DNA of 64,000 nucleotides from Chryseobacterium formosum (GCF_026460885.1 NZ_JAOVZW010000010.1:62001-126000), one strand, 5' to 3'. Counted from the first letter of the stretch, positions 50,223-60,800 are shown. Program-made: numbers and translations. Notes: generated by a model not told the origin, from the letters alone.

Positions 50223-51428
50223 ATGCCAAACATTTCAAACAGAGCGCAGCAGATGCCGCCTTCACCGGTAAGAAAACTGGTTCCTTTTGCCTTACAGGCT
50301 AAACAGAGAGGTACAAAAGTATATCACTTAAACATCGGTCAGCCGGACATAGAAACTCCTGAAACTGCTCTTAATGCTTTAAAAAACATTGATTTAAAAG
50401 TTTTAGAATATGCTCTTTCAGAAGGGAATATCGAATATAGAAAAGCATTGACAGAATATTATCATTCTTTAGATTTTACAGATCTTACTCCAGATAATTT
50501 CATTGTTACAAACGGTGGTTCAGAAGCTTTAAATTTTGCTATTTCTACGCTTTGCGATGACGGTGATGAAGTAATTATTCCAGAACCATATTATGCAAAT
50601 TATAATGGTTTCACAAGTACTTTCAATGTGAATGTAGTTGCAATTCCTTCGTCTATTGATACAGGTTTTGCACTTCCTCCGATTGAAGAATTTGAGAAAA
50701 AAATCACTGCAAAAACAAGAGCAATCGTCATCTGTAATCCTGGAAATCCTACAGGATATCTTTATACAAGAGAAGAACTTCAAAAATTAGCAGAAATTGC
50801 TATTAAATATGACATTGTTGTTATTTCTGATGAGGTTTACAGAGAATATGTTTACGATGGAAAACAACAAATTTCTATGCTTGCTTTTCCTGAATTGGCA
50901 GAAAACTGCATTATTATCGATTCAGAATCTAAGCGTTATTCAATGTGTGGCGTAAGAATCGGATGTTTAATTACCCGTTCTAAAAAAATTCACGATGCGG
51001 CAATGCTTTTTGCTCAGGCAAGATTAAGTCCGGTTTTATTAGGACAAATTGCAGCAACTGCAGCTCACCAAAATGACGGAGCTTATATTAGAGCTGTAAG
51101 AGAAGAATATACACACAGAAGAAATGTTTTGGTTGATTTGCTGAATGCAATTCCTGGAGTTATTTGTCCGAAACCAAAAGGTGCATTTTATTGTGTTGCA
51201 GAACTTCCTGTAGATGATACAGAAAAGTTTGCGCAATGGCTTCTTGAAAAATACACTTTAAACAACGAAACCATTATGGTTGCTCCCGCAGGAGGATTTT
51301 ACAGCAATCCCGAATTAGGAAAAAAACAAGTAAGAATTGCTTACGTTTTGAAAGAAGAAGATTTAAGAAAAAGTGCAGAAATTCTGAAAAATGCACTTGA
51401 AAAATATAAATTAGAGTTTAATCTTTAA
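50223..51428 (+). CDS. PLP-dependent class I/II aminotransferase (aspartate-type)
   Basis: A 401-residue fold-type I aminotransferase. NIGQPDIETPE, NGGSEALNFAISTL, NPGNPTGYLYTREEL, VISDEVYREYVYDG, and PLP-Lys in SESKRYSMCGVRIGC, with the substrate Arg in KQVRIAYVL. Aspartate or aromatic amino acids are the usual substrates of this subgroup; specificity not determined. 22 bp before a small lipoprotein gene. Confidence 0.88.
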   Translation: MPNISNRAQQMPPSPVRKLVPFALQAKQRGTKVYHLNIGQPDIETPETALNALKNIDLKVLEYALSEGNIEYRKALTEYYHSLDFTDLTPDNFIVTNGGSEALNFAISTLCDDGDEVIIPEPYYANYNGFTSTFNVNVVAIPSSIDTGFALPPIEEFEKKITAKTRAIVICNPGNPTGYLYTREELQKLAEIAIKYDIVVISDEVYREYVYDGKQQISMLAFPELAENCIIIDSESKRYSMCGVRIGCLITRSKKIHDAAMLFAQARLSPVLLGQIAATAAHQNDGAYIRAVREEYTHRRNVLVDLLNAIPGVICPKPKGAFYCVAELPVDDTEKFAQWLLEKYTLNNETIMVAPAGGFYSNPELGKKQVRIAYVLKEEDLRKSAEILKNALEKYKLEFNL

Positions 51429-51450
51429 TCTTAATAAATCAGCAGTAAAA

Positions 51451-51915
51451 ATGAATGGTTTGAAAATCTTGTTTTCAATGTTTTTACTGCTGATTTTCTT
51501 TTCGTGCAGTCAAAAAACTGCAGATAAAAATTCAGATTCTAAGACTGAAGAAATCACTTTTATTGGTTTATCAGAAATTGGCGGTCAATCAGGATATTAC
51601 AGGGTTGTAAAAGTAACAAAAGATTCTATTCATTTCGAAACCGGAGAAACCTTGACGAAGAAGCACAAAGAATGGCACTCTGCAATAAATCCAAAGAATT
51701 GGAAAAACATCACTTCTTGTTTTAAAATCAAAAATTTAGATAGCGTCGAAAGCTCACCAAGTATTCAACCGATTGACGGAATTGATGAGAGTTTTCAGAT
51801 TAAGACCAACAAAAAATCTCACGTTTACGTTAATGCACAAAATGATATTCATTACAGGCAATTTGCTAATTTTAAACAGCAAATTTTAAAGATTCTTCCT
51901 AAAGAATATCAATAA
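51451..51915 (+). CDS. Small lipoprotein of unknown function
   Basis: A 154-residue lipoprotein (lipobox FFSC, Cys 19) with a lysine-rich linker. The body (ITFIGLSEIGGQSGYYRVVKVTKDSIHFETGETL) is beta-rich and not recognised. Lies between the aminotransferase and murB genes on the same strand, close enough for one transcript. Confidence 0.65.
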   Translation: MNGLKILFSMFLLLIFFSCSQKTADKNSDSKTEEITFIGLSEIGGQSGYYRVVKVTKDSIHFETGETLTKKHKEWHSAINPKNWKNITSCFKIKNLDSVESSPSIQPIDGIDESFQIKTNKKSHVYVNAQNDIHYRQFANFKQQILKILPKEYQ

Positions 51916-51951
51916 AACGATCCAATTTAATTCTAACATTTACAAAATCCA

Positions 51952-52965
51952 ATGCAGGAAAATTTTTCATTAAAACCTTTTAATACTTTTGGTGTAGAAG
52001 CGAAGGCAAAATATTTCATTGAAATAAATTCTGTAGAAGAATTAATTGAAACTCTTAAACACTCTCACACTCAAACTCTCCCACTTTTATTTCTTGGAGG
52101 CGGAAGTAATCTATTGTTTACTCAAGATTTTGACGGATTAGCTATTAAATTAAATTTAAAAGGAATTTCTGAAGAGGTTTTAAATGAAAAAGAGGTTTTA
52201 GTGACTGCAAAAGCGGGAGAAAACTGGCATGAATTTGTCCTTTTTTGTTTAAATAAAAATTATGGCGGATTAGAAAATCTTTCCTTAATTCCGGGAAATG
52301 TAGGAACTTCACCGATGCAGAATATAGGAGCTTACGGAACGGAAATCAAGGATATTTTTGTTGACTGTAAAGTTTTAAACCTTGAAACTTTGGAAGTGGA
52401 AATTTTCGATCTTGAAAAATGCAGATTTGGGTACAGAGATTCTATTTTTAAGCAGGAAGGAAAAGGAAAATATGTGATTTTGGAAGTTCGTTTTAAGTTG
52501 ACAAAGGAAAATCATTTAATTAAAACAGAATACGGTGCCATACAATCTGAACTGGAAAATTCAGGAATAAAAAATCCTACTATTCAGGATATTTCGAAAG
52601 CTGTCATCAACATCCGACAAAGTAAACTTCCCGATCCAAAAGAAATTGGTAACGCCGGAAGTTTCTTTAAAAACCCAACAATTCCTTTAGATCAATTTGA
52701 AAATTTGAAAGAAAAATTCTCTAATATTCAAGGTTATCCGAATGGTGAATTTGTGAAAGTTCCCGCAGGCTGGCTCATCGAACAATGTGGTTGGAAAGGA
52801 AAACAAATCGGGAATGTTGCTTCTCACCAATTACAGGCTTTAGTGATTGTCAACGCAACCGGAAATGCAACAGGAAAAGAAATTTTTGATTTTTCGACGA
52901 TGATTATTGACTCTGTGAAGGAAAAATTCGGAATTGAACTGGAAAGGGAAGTTAATATTCTTTAA
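51952..52965 (+). CDS. murB: UDP-N-acetylenolpyruvoylglucosamine reductase
   Basis: A 337-residue FAD enzyme reducing UDP-GlcNAc-enolpyruvate to UDP-MurNAc. FAD motif LFLGGGSNLLF, SLIPGNVGTSPMQNIGAYG, FGYRDSIFKQ (Tyr, Arg) and catalytic Ser in GNAGSFFKNP are all present; long E. coli-type (type I) length. The segment TLKHSHTQTLPL (about 36-47) is coded by a degenerate ACTCTC-rich repeat (52051-52082) and may be an inserted stretch. Confidence 0.92.
   Translation: MQENFSLKPFNTFGVEAKAKYFIEINSVEELIETLKHSHTQTLPLLFLGGGSNLLFTQDFDGLAIKLNLKGISEEVLNEKEVLVTAKAGENWHEFVLFCLNKNYGGLENLSLIPGNVGTSPMQNIGAYGTEIKDIFVDCKVLNLETLEVEIFDLEKCRFGYRDSIFKQEGKGKYVILEVRFKLTKENHLIKTEYGAIQSELENSGIKNPTIQDISKAVINIRQSKLPDPKEIGNAGSFFKNPTIPLDQFENLKEKFSNIQGYPNGEFVKVPAGWLIEQCGWKGKQIGNVASHQLQALVIVNATGNATGKEIFDFSTMIIDSVKEKFGIELEREVNIL
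52051..52082. repeat. Degenerate ACTCTC/AAACTCTC repeat within murB
   Basis: Words ACTCTT, ACTCTC, ACACTC, AAACTCTC in a row. AAACTCTC is the reverse complement of the GAGAGTTT unit in the LuxE-like gene. Confidence 0.5.
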
Positions 52966-53084
52966 AACAGTCCTCTATAAAATTTGATTTTTAAGATAGA
53001 GTAAATTTAATTTCTTTTTAAAATCAATTCTACCTTTCTTTTTAGCAGAATAGCTTATTTTAGTTTAATATTTCTAAAATAATT

Positions 53085-53645
53085 ATGTCTGATAAAACTT
53101 ATTCTGATAAAGTATTCAAAAAAATCATCCAAAAACATATTGACAAGTGTGATTTTGTGAAAGTTAATCTTGAAAATGATTCTTCAATTTTAGGTTTCAT
53201 TGTAAAAGCATCTGATGATTTTATTATGATAGAAGAGACGAATGACTTTTCTCTCGCCGGAATTAAAATTATCCCTTATGAAAGAATATCCGGAATCCGT
53301 CACGGCTTATCAGACAAGGTTTCAAAGAAGATTTATTTGGAAGAAGGTCTAATAAAGTTAAATCATAAAGTAATAAACAATACTTCTTTAAAAAATTTTG
53401 AAGGTATTTTTAAATCTATTAAAACACAGGGTTTTCACTGCATTATTGAAAGTAAAAAGAAAGATCAGGAATTATTTTCAATTGGTGAAATCGTAGAAGT
53501 CAACAACAAATCGGTAGTGATTAAAAATTACAGTCCGATTGGAAAGATTGACAAAAAAGCTAGAAAAATAAATTTTAAACATATTGAATTGATTAATTTT
53601 AATGATAATTATTCTGTAATCTTCAGAAAATATATATTCGAATAA
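53085..53645 (+). CDS. Hypothetical protein, two Sm-like modules possible
   Basis: A 186-residue soluble protein. Residues about 20-73 (CDFVKVNLENDSSILGFIVKASDDFIMIEETNDF ... PYERISGIR) look like an Sm-type small barrel. Residues about 115-180 (FHCIIESKKKDQELFSIGEIVEVNNKSVVIKNYSP ... FKHIELINF) repeat the same pattern. No known family recognised. 20 bp upstream of proC on the same strand. The Sm-like reading is a pattern impression only. Confidence 0.55.
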   Translation: MSDKTYSDKVFKKIIQKHIDKCDFVKVNLENDSSILGFIVKASDDFIMIEETNDFSLAGIKIIPYERISGIRHGLSDKVSKKIYLEEGLIKLNHKVINNTSLKNFEGIFKSIKTQGFHCIIESKKKDQELFSIGEIVEVNNKSVVIKNYSPIGKIDKKARKINFKHIELINFNDNYSVIFRKYIFE

Positions 53646-53665
53646 ATTCCTAAAAACACACAAAT

Positions 53666-54469
53666 ATGAAAATCGCCATCATCGGAGCCGGAAATATGGG
53701 TTTATCTTTTTCAAAATCATTTTTAAAATATGAATTGATAAAGCCTGAAAACCTTCATCTCATTACAAGAAACCAATCTAAAATTCAGAAAATTTCTGAA
53801 GAATTTCCAAAATCTAAAATCTCAATATTTGATGAGGTGAAAGAGTTGGACGCTGATCTTATTATCATTGCTGTAAAGCCGCAGGATTTTCAAAAAGCCG
53901 CTGAGAGTTTTCAGTTTTCTCTAAACGAAAATCAGATGATTCTATCAATTATGGCAGGAATTAAAATTGAGAAAATTCAAAATTTACTAAATCACAAATT
54001 GGTTGTGCGCGCAATGCCCAACTCTCCTACTCTTTTGGGAATGGGAATTACAGGCTACACTTCCGCAGAAGGAATTTCTTTTAATCAGTTGATGAATATC
54101 GAAAGACTTCTCAACAGCACCGGAAGATCTGTTTATCTGGAAAACGAAGAATTATTAGATGGTGTTACCGCACTTTCGGGAAGCGGACCAGCCTATTTTT
54201 ATTACATTGTAGACGCCATGATTAAAGCCGGAACAGAAATGGGAATTGACGAAAATCTTTCAAAACTTTTTGTAAAACAAACGATGTTGGGCGCCTATCA
54301 CCTCATCAATAATTCTGATAAAAGTTTAGAAGATTTGATAAAAGATGTTGCATCAAAAGGGGGAACTACTGAAGCTGCATTGAAAACTTTTGAAGAAAAT
54401 AATTTCAAAGAAATTCTTCAAAAAGGAATTTTGAATGCTGAAAAACGTGCAAAAGAATTGAATGGATAA
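53666..54469 (+). CDS. proC: Pyrroline-5-carboxylate reductase
   Basis: 267 residues; last step of proline synthesis. Rossmann GAGNMGLSFSKS, VKPQDF, VVRAMPNSPTLLGMGITGYTS, and the C-terminal dimer/active-site motif LSGSGPAYFYYIVDAMIKAGTEMGI plus VASKGGTTEAAL are complete. Normal length. Confidence 0.92.
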   Translation: MKIAIIGAGNMGLSFSKSFLKYELIKPENLHLITRNQSKIQKISEEFPKSKISIFDEVKELDADLIIIAVKPQDFQKAAESFQFSLNENQMILSIMAGIKIEKIQNLLNHKLVVRAMPNSPTLLGMGITGYTSAEGISFNQLMNIERLLNSTGRSVYLENEELLDGVTALSGSGPAYFYYIVDAMIKAGTEMGIDENLSKLFVKQTMLGAYHLINNSDKSLEDLIKDVASKGGTTEAALKTFEENNFKEILQKGILNAEKRAKELNG

Positions 54470-54496
54470 TTTTCTTTAGTTTAAAATAAGGTCTTT

Positions 54497-54558
54497 CGCA
54501 GATTTTGCTGATTCGCAGATTTTTCAATATTACATCTGCATAATCCGTTTAATCTGCG
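54497..54558. repeat. Long inverted-repeat intergenic element (CGCAGATT type)
   Basis: Left arm 54497-54522 contains CGCAGATT twice (CGCAGATT, then CGCAGATT after 9 nt). The right arm 54533-54558 is an imperfect reverse complement (CATCTGC ... AATCTGCG) with one gap. It lies between convergent proC and vanZ-like genes and may also stop transcription. Confidence 0.65.
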
Positions 54559-54620
54559 AGAAAATAAAACTATCTTTTAAAATTACTCAGAATGACAAAC
54601 GCTGTATTTCTTTGCCAGTT

Positions 54621-55043
54621 TTAGCCTACGAATCTCGTGAATTTAATTTCAAGCATTCTTTTAATTTTCCATCCCAGAAAAACGCCAAAAGTATTCAGAA
54701 TAACATCATCAACTTCACAAATCCCAAGTCTTGTAAAATACTGAAGTGCTTCTATGATTACGATTGCAGAAATAAAAGCAAAGATATTTTCTTTTAAATT
54801 TTGTAGACGAGGAAAAATCCAGCCCAAAAAGCCGAAAGGCATAAACATTACAACATTTCCCAAAACAATGCGGATAATATCCCACCATCGAATCGTATTT
54901 TCTATAAAATATAATGTCGAAAAAAGCGGCTCTACACGCACTACATTTACTTCATACTGCGTTCTTCCCATTCCGAAAAACATCAGATAGAGCAGCAAAA
55001 TCGTGAAAGGGAGAATGATAATTTTATAAAATTTCTTTAACAT
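54621..55043 (-). CDS. VanZ family membrane protein
   Basis: A 140-residue protein with about four helices. The VanZ pattern is seen: RWWDIIRIVLGNVVMFMPFGFLGWIFPRL, then IEALQYFTRLGICEVDDVILNTFGVFLGW. The ATG at 55043 is used (an earlier TTG at 55052 is less likely). VanZ proteins are linked to low-level teicoplanin resistance in enterococci, but most family members have unknown roles. Confidence 0.82.
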   Translation of the reverse strand: MLKKFYKIIILPFTILLLYLMFFGMGRTQYEVNVVRVEPLFSTLYFIENTIRWWDIIRIVLGNVVMFMPFGFLGWIFPRLQNLKENIFAFISAIVIIEALQYFTRLGICEVDDVILNTFGVFLGWKIKRMLEIKFTRFVG

Positions 55044-55073
55044 CAATTGCAAAGTTATTCATTTCAAAAACAT

Positions 55074-55081
55074 TAAATTTG
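55074..55081 (+). promoter_or_regulatory. -7 element of lnt
   Basis: TAAATTTG, 17 nt before the ATG; TTG at 55047-55049 is a weak -33 (24-nt spacer). Confidence 0.45.
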
Positions 55082-55098
55082 TGTGTTAAACTAATTTA

Positions 55099-56733
55099 AT
55101 GAAATACGTTTTACTTACGCTCATTTCAGCGATGCTGCTTTCGGTTTCCTGGCCGACTTACGGAATTCCGTTTTTTATATTTTTTGCATTGGTTCCTCTT
55201 TTAATAATGGAACATGATGTGTCTAAATTTTCAAAATACAACAGAAAAAGCTGGGTGGTTTTCGGACTTTCCTATCTGTGTTTTGTAATTTGGAATGTAG
55301 TAACGACAGGCTGGTTGTATGGTTCAAAAAATCCTGATGGAAGTCATTCGATGATGGCGGTTTTATTCCCGGTTTTAGTTAATTCTTTTTTGTATTCACT
55401 GGTTTTTCAATGTTATCATTGGTATAAAAATGCACAGGGAACGTATTGGGGAATGGCATTTTTAGTAGCAATTTGGATGAGCTTTGAAAAGTTTCATTTG
55501 AATTGGCAGCTGACTTGGCCTTGGCTAAATCTTGGAAATTCTTTTTCAGATTATCCAAAACTTATTCAATGGTACGATACTTTAGGCTCAACAGGAGGAA
55601 GTTTTTGGATATTGCTTGTTAATTTATTGATATTCTACACCATCAGAATTTGGCAGGCGGGAAGAAAAAGAAAAGATTTAATCATTAATATTTCAGCAAC
55701 GGTACTTTTGATTGGTCTTCCGATGATTATTTCGCTAATTAAATTTAATAGTTTTAATGAAAAACCAATTGGTGAAGTCAGCGTCTTAATGTTACAACCC
55801 GATCTTGATCCTTATGGTGAAAAATATTCTAAAGACAGCATCACGATTCAGAACGAACTTTTAGCTTTAGCAGAAAATAATACAAAAGGAAAAGTTGATT
55901 ATTACATTGCTCCTGAAACAGCAATTCCAGGAAGAGGTTCAATTTCTGAAACAGCTTTTGAAAAAAGTGAACTACTCAATAATGTAAAAGGGTTTCTTGC
56001 GAAGCATCCCGGTTCTGTTTTTACAACGGGAATTTCTTCTCACAAATATTTTTTAGATAAAAATACCGCTCCAACAAATGCCTATCAAATTAATGACAGA
56101 GTTTGGGTTGAAAATTATAATTCGGCAGTTCAGATTATTCCAAATCAAAAAGTTGAAGTTTATCACAAAGGAAAGCTTGTTCCTGGAGTTGAAATTTTCC
56201 CTTATATGAATGTTTTAAAGCCACTTTTAGGCGATGCAATGCTTAATTTAGGTGGAACTGTTGCTTCTTTAGGAACAGATAAAGAACGTGTCGCATTTTC
56301 AAATCCCTTTAATAAAGGAAAAATTGCTCCGATTATTTGTTACGAAAGTATTTATGGTGAATTTGTAACTGATTATGTGAAAAAAGGTGCCAATTTCCTC
56401 GGAATTATGACTAATGACTCTTGGTGGGGCGTTACAGAAGGCCATAAACAGCTTTTATCTTACGCAAAAATGAGGGCCATTGAAACCAGAAGAGAAATTG
56501 TACGTTCTGCAAACAGTGGAATTTCTGCACACATCAATGCAAAAGGTGAAATTTTAGAAGATACGTTCTATGGAGATCAAACTGCATTATTCGCAAAAGT
56601 AAATCTCTATGAAGGCGAAACATTTTATGTAAGAGCGGGAGATTTCCTGTCGCGAGTTTCTATTTTCGCTTTAGGGTTTTTAATCTTTTATTTTTTGATT
56701 AAAAGAGTTCAGAATAGGATGAAGAAGAATTAA
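55099..56733 (+). CDS. lnt: Apolipoprotein N-acyltransferase
   Basis: A 544-residue inner-membrane enzyme adding the third acyl chain to lipoproteins. About seven N-terminal helices, then a periplasmic carbon-nitrogen hydrolase domain with triad Glu (APETAIPG), Lys (YHKGKLVPGVE) and Cys (IICYESIYGEF), and a final helix (VSIFALGFLIFYFLI). Length fits Lnt. Confidence 0.92.
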   Translation: MKYVLLTLISAMLLSVSWPTYGIPFFIFFALVPLLIMEHDVSKFSKYNRKSWVVFGLSYLCFVIWNVVTTGWLYGSKNPDGSHSMMAVLFPVLVNSFLYSLVFQCYHWYKNAQGTYWGMAFLVAIWMSFEKFHLNWQLTWPWLNLGNSFSDYPKLIQWYDTLGSTGGSFWILLVNLLIFYTIRIWQAGRKRKDLIINISATVLLIGLPMIISLIKFNSFNEKPIGEVSVLMLQPDLDPYGEKYSKDSITIQNELLALAENNTKGKVDYYIAPETAIPGRGSISETAFEKSELLNNVKGFLAKHPGSVFTTGISSHKYFLDKNTAPTNAYQINDRVWVENYNSAVQIIPNQKVEVYHKGKLVPGVEIFPYMNVLKPLLGDAMLNLGGTVASLGTDKERVAFSNPFNKGKIAPIICYESIYGEFVTDYVKKGANFLGIMTNDSWWGVTEGHKQLLSYAKMRAIETRREIVRSANSGISAHINAKGEILEDTFYGDQTALFAKVNLYEGETFYVRAGDFLSRVSIFALGFLIFYFLIKRVQNRMKKN

Positions 56734-56754
56734 TTTAATCTTCAAAAAACATAT

Positions 56755-56790
56755 AAAAAAAGCTATTAAGATTATCTTAATAGCTTTTTC
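56755..56790. terminator. Bidirectional intrinsic terminator
   Basis: A perfect 11-bp stem AGCTATTAAGA / TCTTAATAGCT with A and T runs on both sides, between convergent lnt (+) and the membrane protein (-). Confidence 0.85.
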
Positions 56791-56814
56791 TTTTAAATAT
56801 AATTTAAAAATTAT

Positions 56815-57204
56815 TTATTTGAAAAACTTCCATTTCGGAATAATTGCCAACATTCCAAATCCTGTAAATAAGAACAAATTGGTAACGTCAGAATACAAGA
56901 AAGTTGAAAGGTAATAATTGTGCATAAAAAAGTGTAAAAGCAACATTACCGGAAATAATACAATGCCTATTTTTCTGTAGAAAAACATCAATACAATTCC
57001 TAAGATCATCAAAATATCAACAGAGAAAATAAGATAAAAATATCCTTTGGGAATATTTAAGCCTTCGTGCTGCAGATATTCATCAAAATCCAGCCCGATG
57101 CCCATAAAAGTAAATAAAAGCAAAGAAGCCAATGCCAAAATAAAACCCCATCCTTTCTTTGGATCTTCATCAAAATAACTGTATTCTTGGTATTCTTTTT
57201 CCAT
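56815..57204 (-). CDS. Hypothetical small membrane protein
   Basis: 129 residues with about four hydrophobic helices after a charged N-terminus (MEKEYQEYSYFDEDPKKGW). No family recognised. Lies downstream of the Lrp-type gene with a 68-bp gap, so it may be co-transcribed. Confidence 0.6.
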   Translation of the reverse strand: MEKEYQEYSYFDEDPKKGWGFILALASLLLFTFMGIGLDFDEYLQHEGLNIPKGYFYLIFSVDILMILGIVLMFFYRKIGIVLFPVMLLLHFFMHNYYLSTFLYSDVTNLFLFTGFGMLAIIPKWKFFK

Positions 57205-57272
57205 ACTGCAAAAATAAAGAACTTATGAATGATTTCATAAGTTCTTCGGTATTTATATCGTCTAAAATTTGA

Positions 57273-57743
57273 TTAAATCGAGATTGCGTTGATCAATCTG
57301 TTTTTATCGCTTAAGAATTCTTCCATAGAGATCATACTTTCAGTTCTCATTACGTCCTGAATGTCGTCTATTTGATAGATAATTCTTTTAGCGTCGTTTG
57401 TATTTTTAGCTCTTACCTTGCAGAAGATATTGTATTTCCCTGAGATAACGCTTGCTTCAATAACGTTTGGAATAGTTCCTAACTCTTTCAATACCTCTTG
57501 TGTACGGTTTGATTTTGTTAAAAGAATCCCGATAAAAGCTGTGAAATGGTAATCTAATTTACCATAATCTAAATTAAGAGATGATCCTAAAATAATACCT
57601 GCATCTTCCATTTTCTTCACCCTTACGTGGATTGTTCCTGCAGATACATCCATCTGCTTAGCAATTTCTGTAAAAGGCATTCTTGTGTTTTCTACTAAGA
57701 AATCAAGAATTTTCTTGTCTATTTCGTCCAGTTGATAGTTCAT
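57273..57743 (-). CDS. Lrp/AsnC family transcriptional regulator
   Basis: A 156-residue regulator. N-terminal HTH (LDEIDKKILDFLVENTRMPFTEIAKQMDVSAGTIHVRVKKMEDAGII) and C-terminal RAM ligand-binding domain (ASVISGKYNIFCKVRAKNTNDAKRIIYQIDDIQDVMRTESMI). Probably senses an amino acid. Own promoter. Confidence 0.9.
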   Translation of the reverse strand: MNYQLDEIDKKILDFLVENTRMPFTEIAKQMDVSAGTIHVRVKKMEDAGIILGSSLNLDYGKLDYHFTAFIGILLTKSNRTQEVLKELGTIPNVIEASVISGKYNIFCKVRAKNTNDAKRIIYQIDDIQDVMRTESMISMEEFLSDKNRLINAISI

Positions 57744-57787
57744 ATTAGTGAAATTATATTTTTCCTAAAAAATCCATAAATTTTTTA

Positions 57788-57795
57788 CAAAATTA
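57788..57795 (-). promoter_or_regulatory. -7 element of the Lrp-type gene
   Basis: TAATTTTG on the minus strand about 45 nt upstream of the ATG, in very AT-rich DNA. Confidence 0.35.
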
Positions 57796-57877
57796 AAAAA
57801 AATAATTAAACTAAAAAAATAATATCAAATATTAACAATAATTAACACGGATGATAAAAATCATTAAAAATTCCGAA

Positions 57878-60800
57878 CTATTTAGCCTCTGATTTTACAG
57901 AATCTGTTTTTATTTCGCTATCAGCTTCAGCTTGTTTTTTTCTGTTTTTCTTCTTTTTAAAGAAAGAATTGAAGCTTTTACTCCAAACGATACCTCCGCC
58001 ATAAGCTTGATTTGCAGAACCATTTGTTCCTACAGTCCCAACTCCCATTCCGATGTTGGTTGGTTTAGAATACCCTCTTAAAAGAAGTGTACCATCGTTT
58101 TTCTTTGAAATATCATATTCCACAGTTCCTTCTCCCGAAAGATAGTTATTGCTTGTACTTTCTGTTTTGGTAAGCGGTATTCCTAATCCTGTTTTTACTG
58201 TAATTCTTGGAGACAAATCGAAACTTACTCCCGCATTTGCTCTGTCACCGTTATTAGAATATTGATCATTTCCTTTAACGTAATTCAAATCAATTTGAAA
58301 TTCATTACTTACAGTATTTAACACAGATCCTAATTGTTTCAGCAACATATTATAACCAGAAGATTCTGCAACACCAACTGCGTCAAAACTCAAACCTCCA
58401 CCACTATTCGTTACATTAAACATATTAAGCAAAAGAATTGAACCAAACTGCAATACATTCTCCCCTTCCGTCTGATTTATTTTTGCAGCCAGAGTCTCCT
58501 TAACCTGACTTGAAACATCAAGTGCTGTTACATTTAAGGCAACTTTCGGATCATTTAAGGTATTGGTAATATTTGCCTGTAAAAGAACACTAATCGGCTG
58601 TAACTGTCCCATATTTAAATAATCTCCGGCATTGGAAACCATTCTGACATAATTGGCAGAAATATCCAATGCAGGCTTCATGGCATCACCATCCCAACGA
58701 ATACTGCTGTTCTTCTGAATTTGGAAAGTTCTGTTCAAAATTGCTTTAGAAACAAAAGTTCCGCTATCAACCATATAAGATCCATTCATCGCAATATTTC
58801 CTTGTCTACTCATCTGAAATCTCAAATTATTAGCCATTCCCTTTACTGAAATATTTCCTACATCATCGCCGACCAAAACATTTACCGAAGTTCCTTTATC
58901 AACATCAAGATTGAAATCGATGTTCATATTGGCTCCGGTTCTTTTTTTATCTTCTAAAGTAACTAAACCATCTTTTCCTTCTTTCAAAAACCTCAACATT
59001 TTAAATTCTTCTACATTCGAAGTTGATGCTGAATTGAAAGTAAATGTACTTCCATTCAAAGCTTTCATATTTGGAGTGGAAAGGTTTAAAGCAGAAACTG
59101 GTCCATCAACGTATAAATCGCCTTGCCCGTAAACTCTTCCCCAAAACAAATCGTAATCTTTCTGAGTGGTATTTAACATTAAAAGATTATCAGCTCTCAT
59201 TACGAGGTTGACTCCCATTGAAGATAACGTTTCAAACTGTATCGCACCTGAAATCGTTCCCTGAGAATTTGTTCTTCCGTCATGAACTGCAATATTGTTT
59301 AAAATCGCAAGACCTTTAGAAAGTGGAATCACCGTATCATCAAATGAATAATCTACTCCGGTAAATAACAGTTTTAAACCAAATTCCTTTAAAGCAATAT
59401 CACCGCTGTAATCAAGATTTTTAAGTGTTCCGTTTATTTTTAAATCACCCGTTGCTTTTCCTCTTAAATTTCCAAAAATAGTCTGTACAAACTGTTGAGT
59501 AAAGGTAAGATCGAAATCTCTTAACTCGGTTGTCAAATCTATTGTTGGTGAAGGTGTATTGTTATTAACTGTTCCTGTTAAATGGAGATTATTATTACCG
59601 ATTACTCCTGCTGAAGCTACTTTTACATCTACATCATAAACATTCAGAGAAAAACCATTTACAGCAGAAATTGTTACATCACCCATATCATTACCATTCA
59701 TCATGATATTATCGACGGTAAGATCTACCAAAGGTTGCAGTGTGCTTTTATCCATCTTGATTTTCACATTACCATTGGCTAAACCTTTAATATCCATTGG
59801 ATTTCCACCCGACTGCATTTCAAAAATCTTTTCAATCTGAAAATTCTGCACTTCGGCATCTACATAAAAATCTTTAGCAGATTTAAATATAGATTCATTA
59901 ATGAGCAGTGAACTTGTATCTGAATAAATTTTTAAATTATGAATCTCAAAATCATTTGTCCCTCGTCGATAACTTATATAATGATCAAGCTCCGGATTGG
60001 TATCTATAGACCATTTTACATTATTTAAATTAACTTCAGTAGGTTCAAATCTGAAAACGTAATCCCCTGCAGGATTTGTAGATTGATTAAAGTTAATTGC
60101 ATAACTTTTCAAGTTATCATTGATTTCATCTTCAGGATTTCCGTGTTTAAAACTGGTTGCAATTCTTAGAATCGAATTGTTCTCATTTTTACCCGTTAAT
60201 GTTACGTCTTTCAGTATATTTTTATTATACTCTAATCTGCTGATTTTCGCATAAAGCTGCTGTTCTGTATTGGCTGTATTTATTCTTACCATCACACTGT
60301 CGACCATTGCACTGTCGCGTGTCACAGCTATTCTGTCATCCAATTTATAATCAGGATTTGCTTCTGCCAAAGCCTGGTCTGCCTCTGTAATTTCCTCTTT
60401 TTTAGTCATTACATATTTTAGAGAAGCTGCATCAAGATTTAATATTAAATTATTTGAATTTCCATCATATTCTCCTTCTACTTTTGCGCCTTTAGGAAGT
60501 TTTAAATCAGGTAAAAAATAAGCAACCAATCCTTGCTCAACGTCAAAATTCATTGCAAAGGCTTGCCCACGATATAGTTTTCTGGGTTCTGGACCTACTA
60601 AGATTTTCCCTAATCCATTCTGTACCATTCCGGCTAAATCAGCTAAATTATATTTTCCTGAAATTTTTCCATTTGCAGCTCCGGGAGCATCAACTAAAAT
60701 TGAACGATTTCCACCTTCAACAAAGGTTTTTAATTTAGCATTCGGAATATGATATTTTTGGTCAGCAGTAGCAAAATTTACATTTGAAGCTTCAACATCT

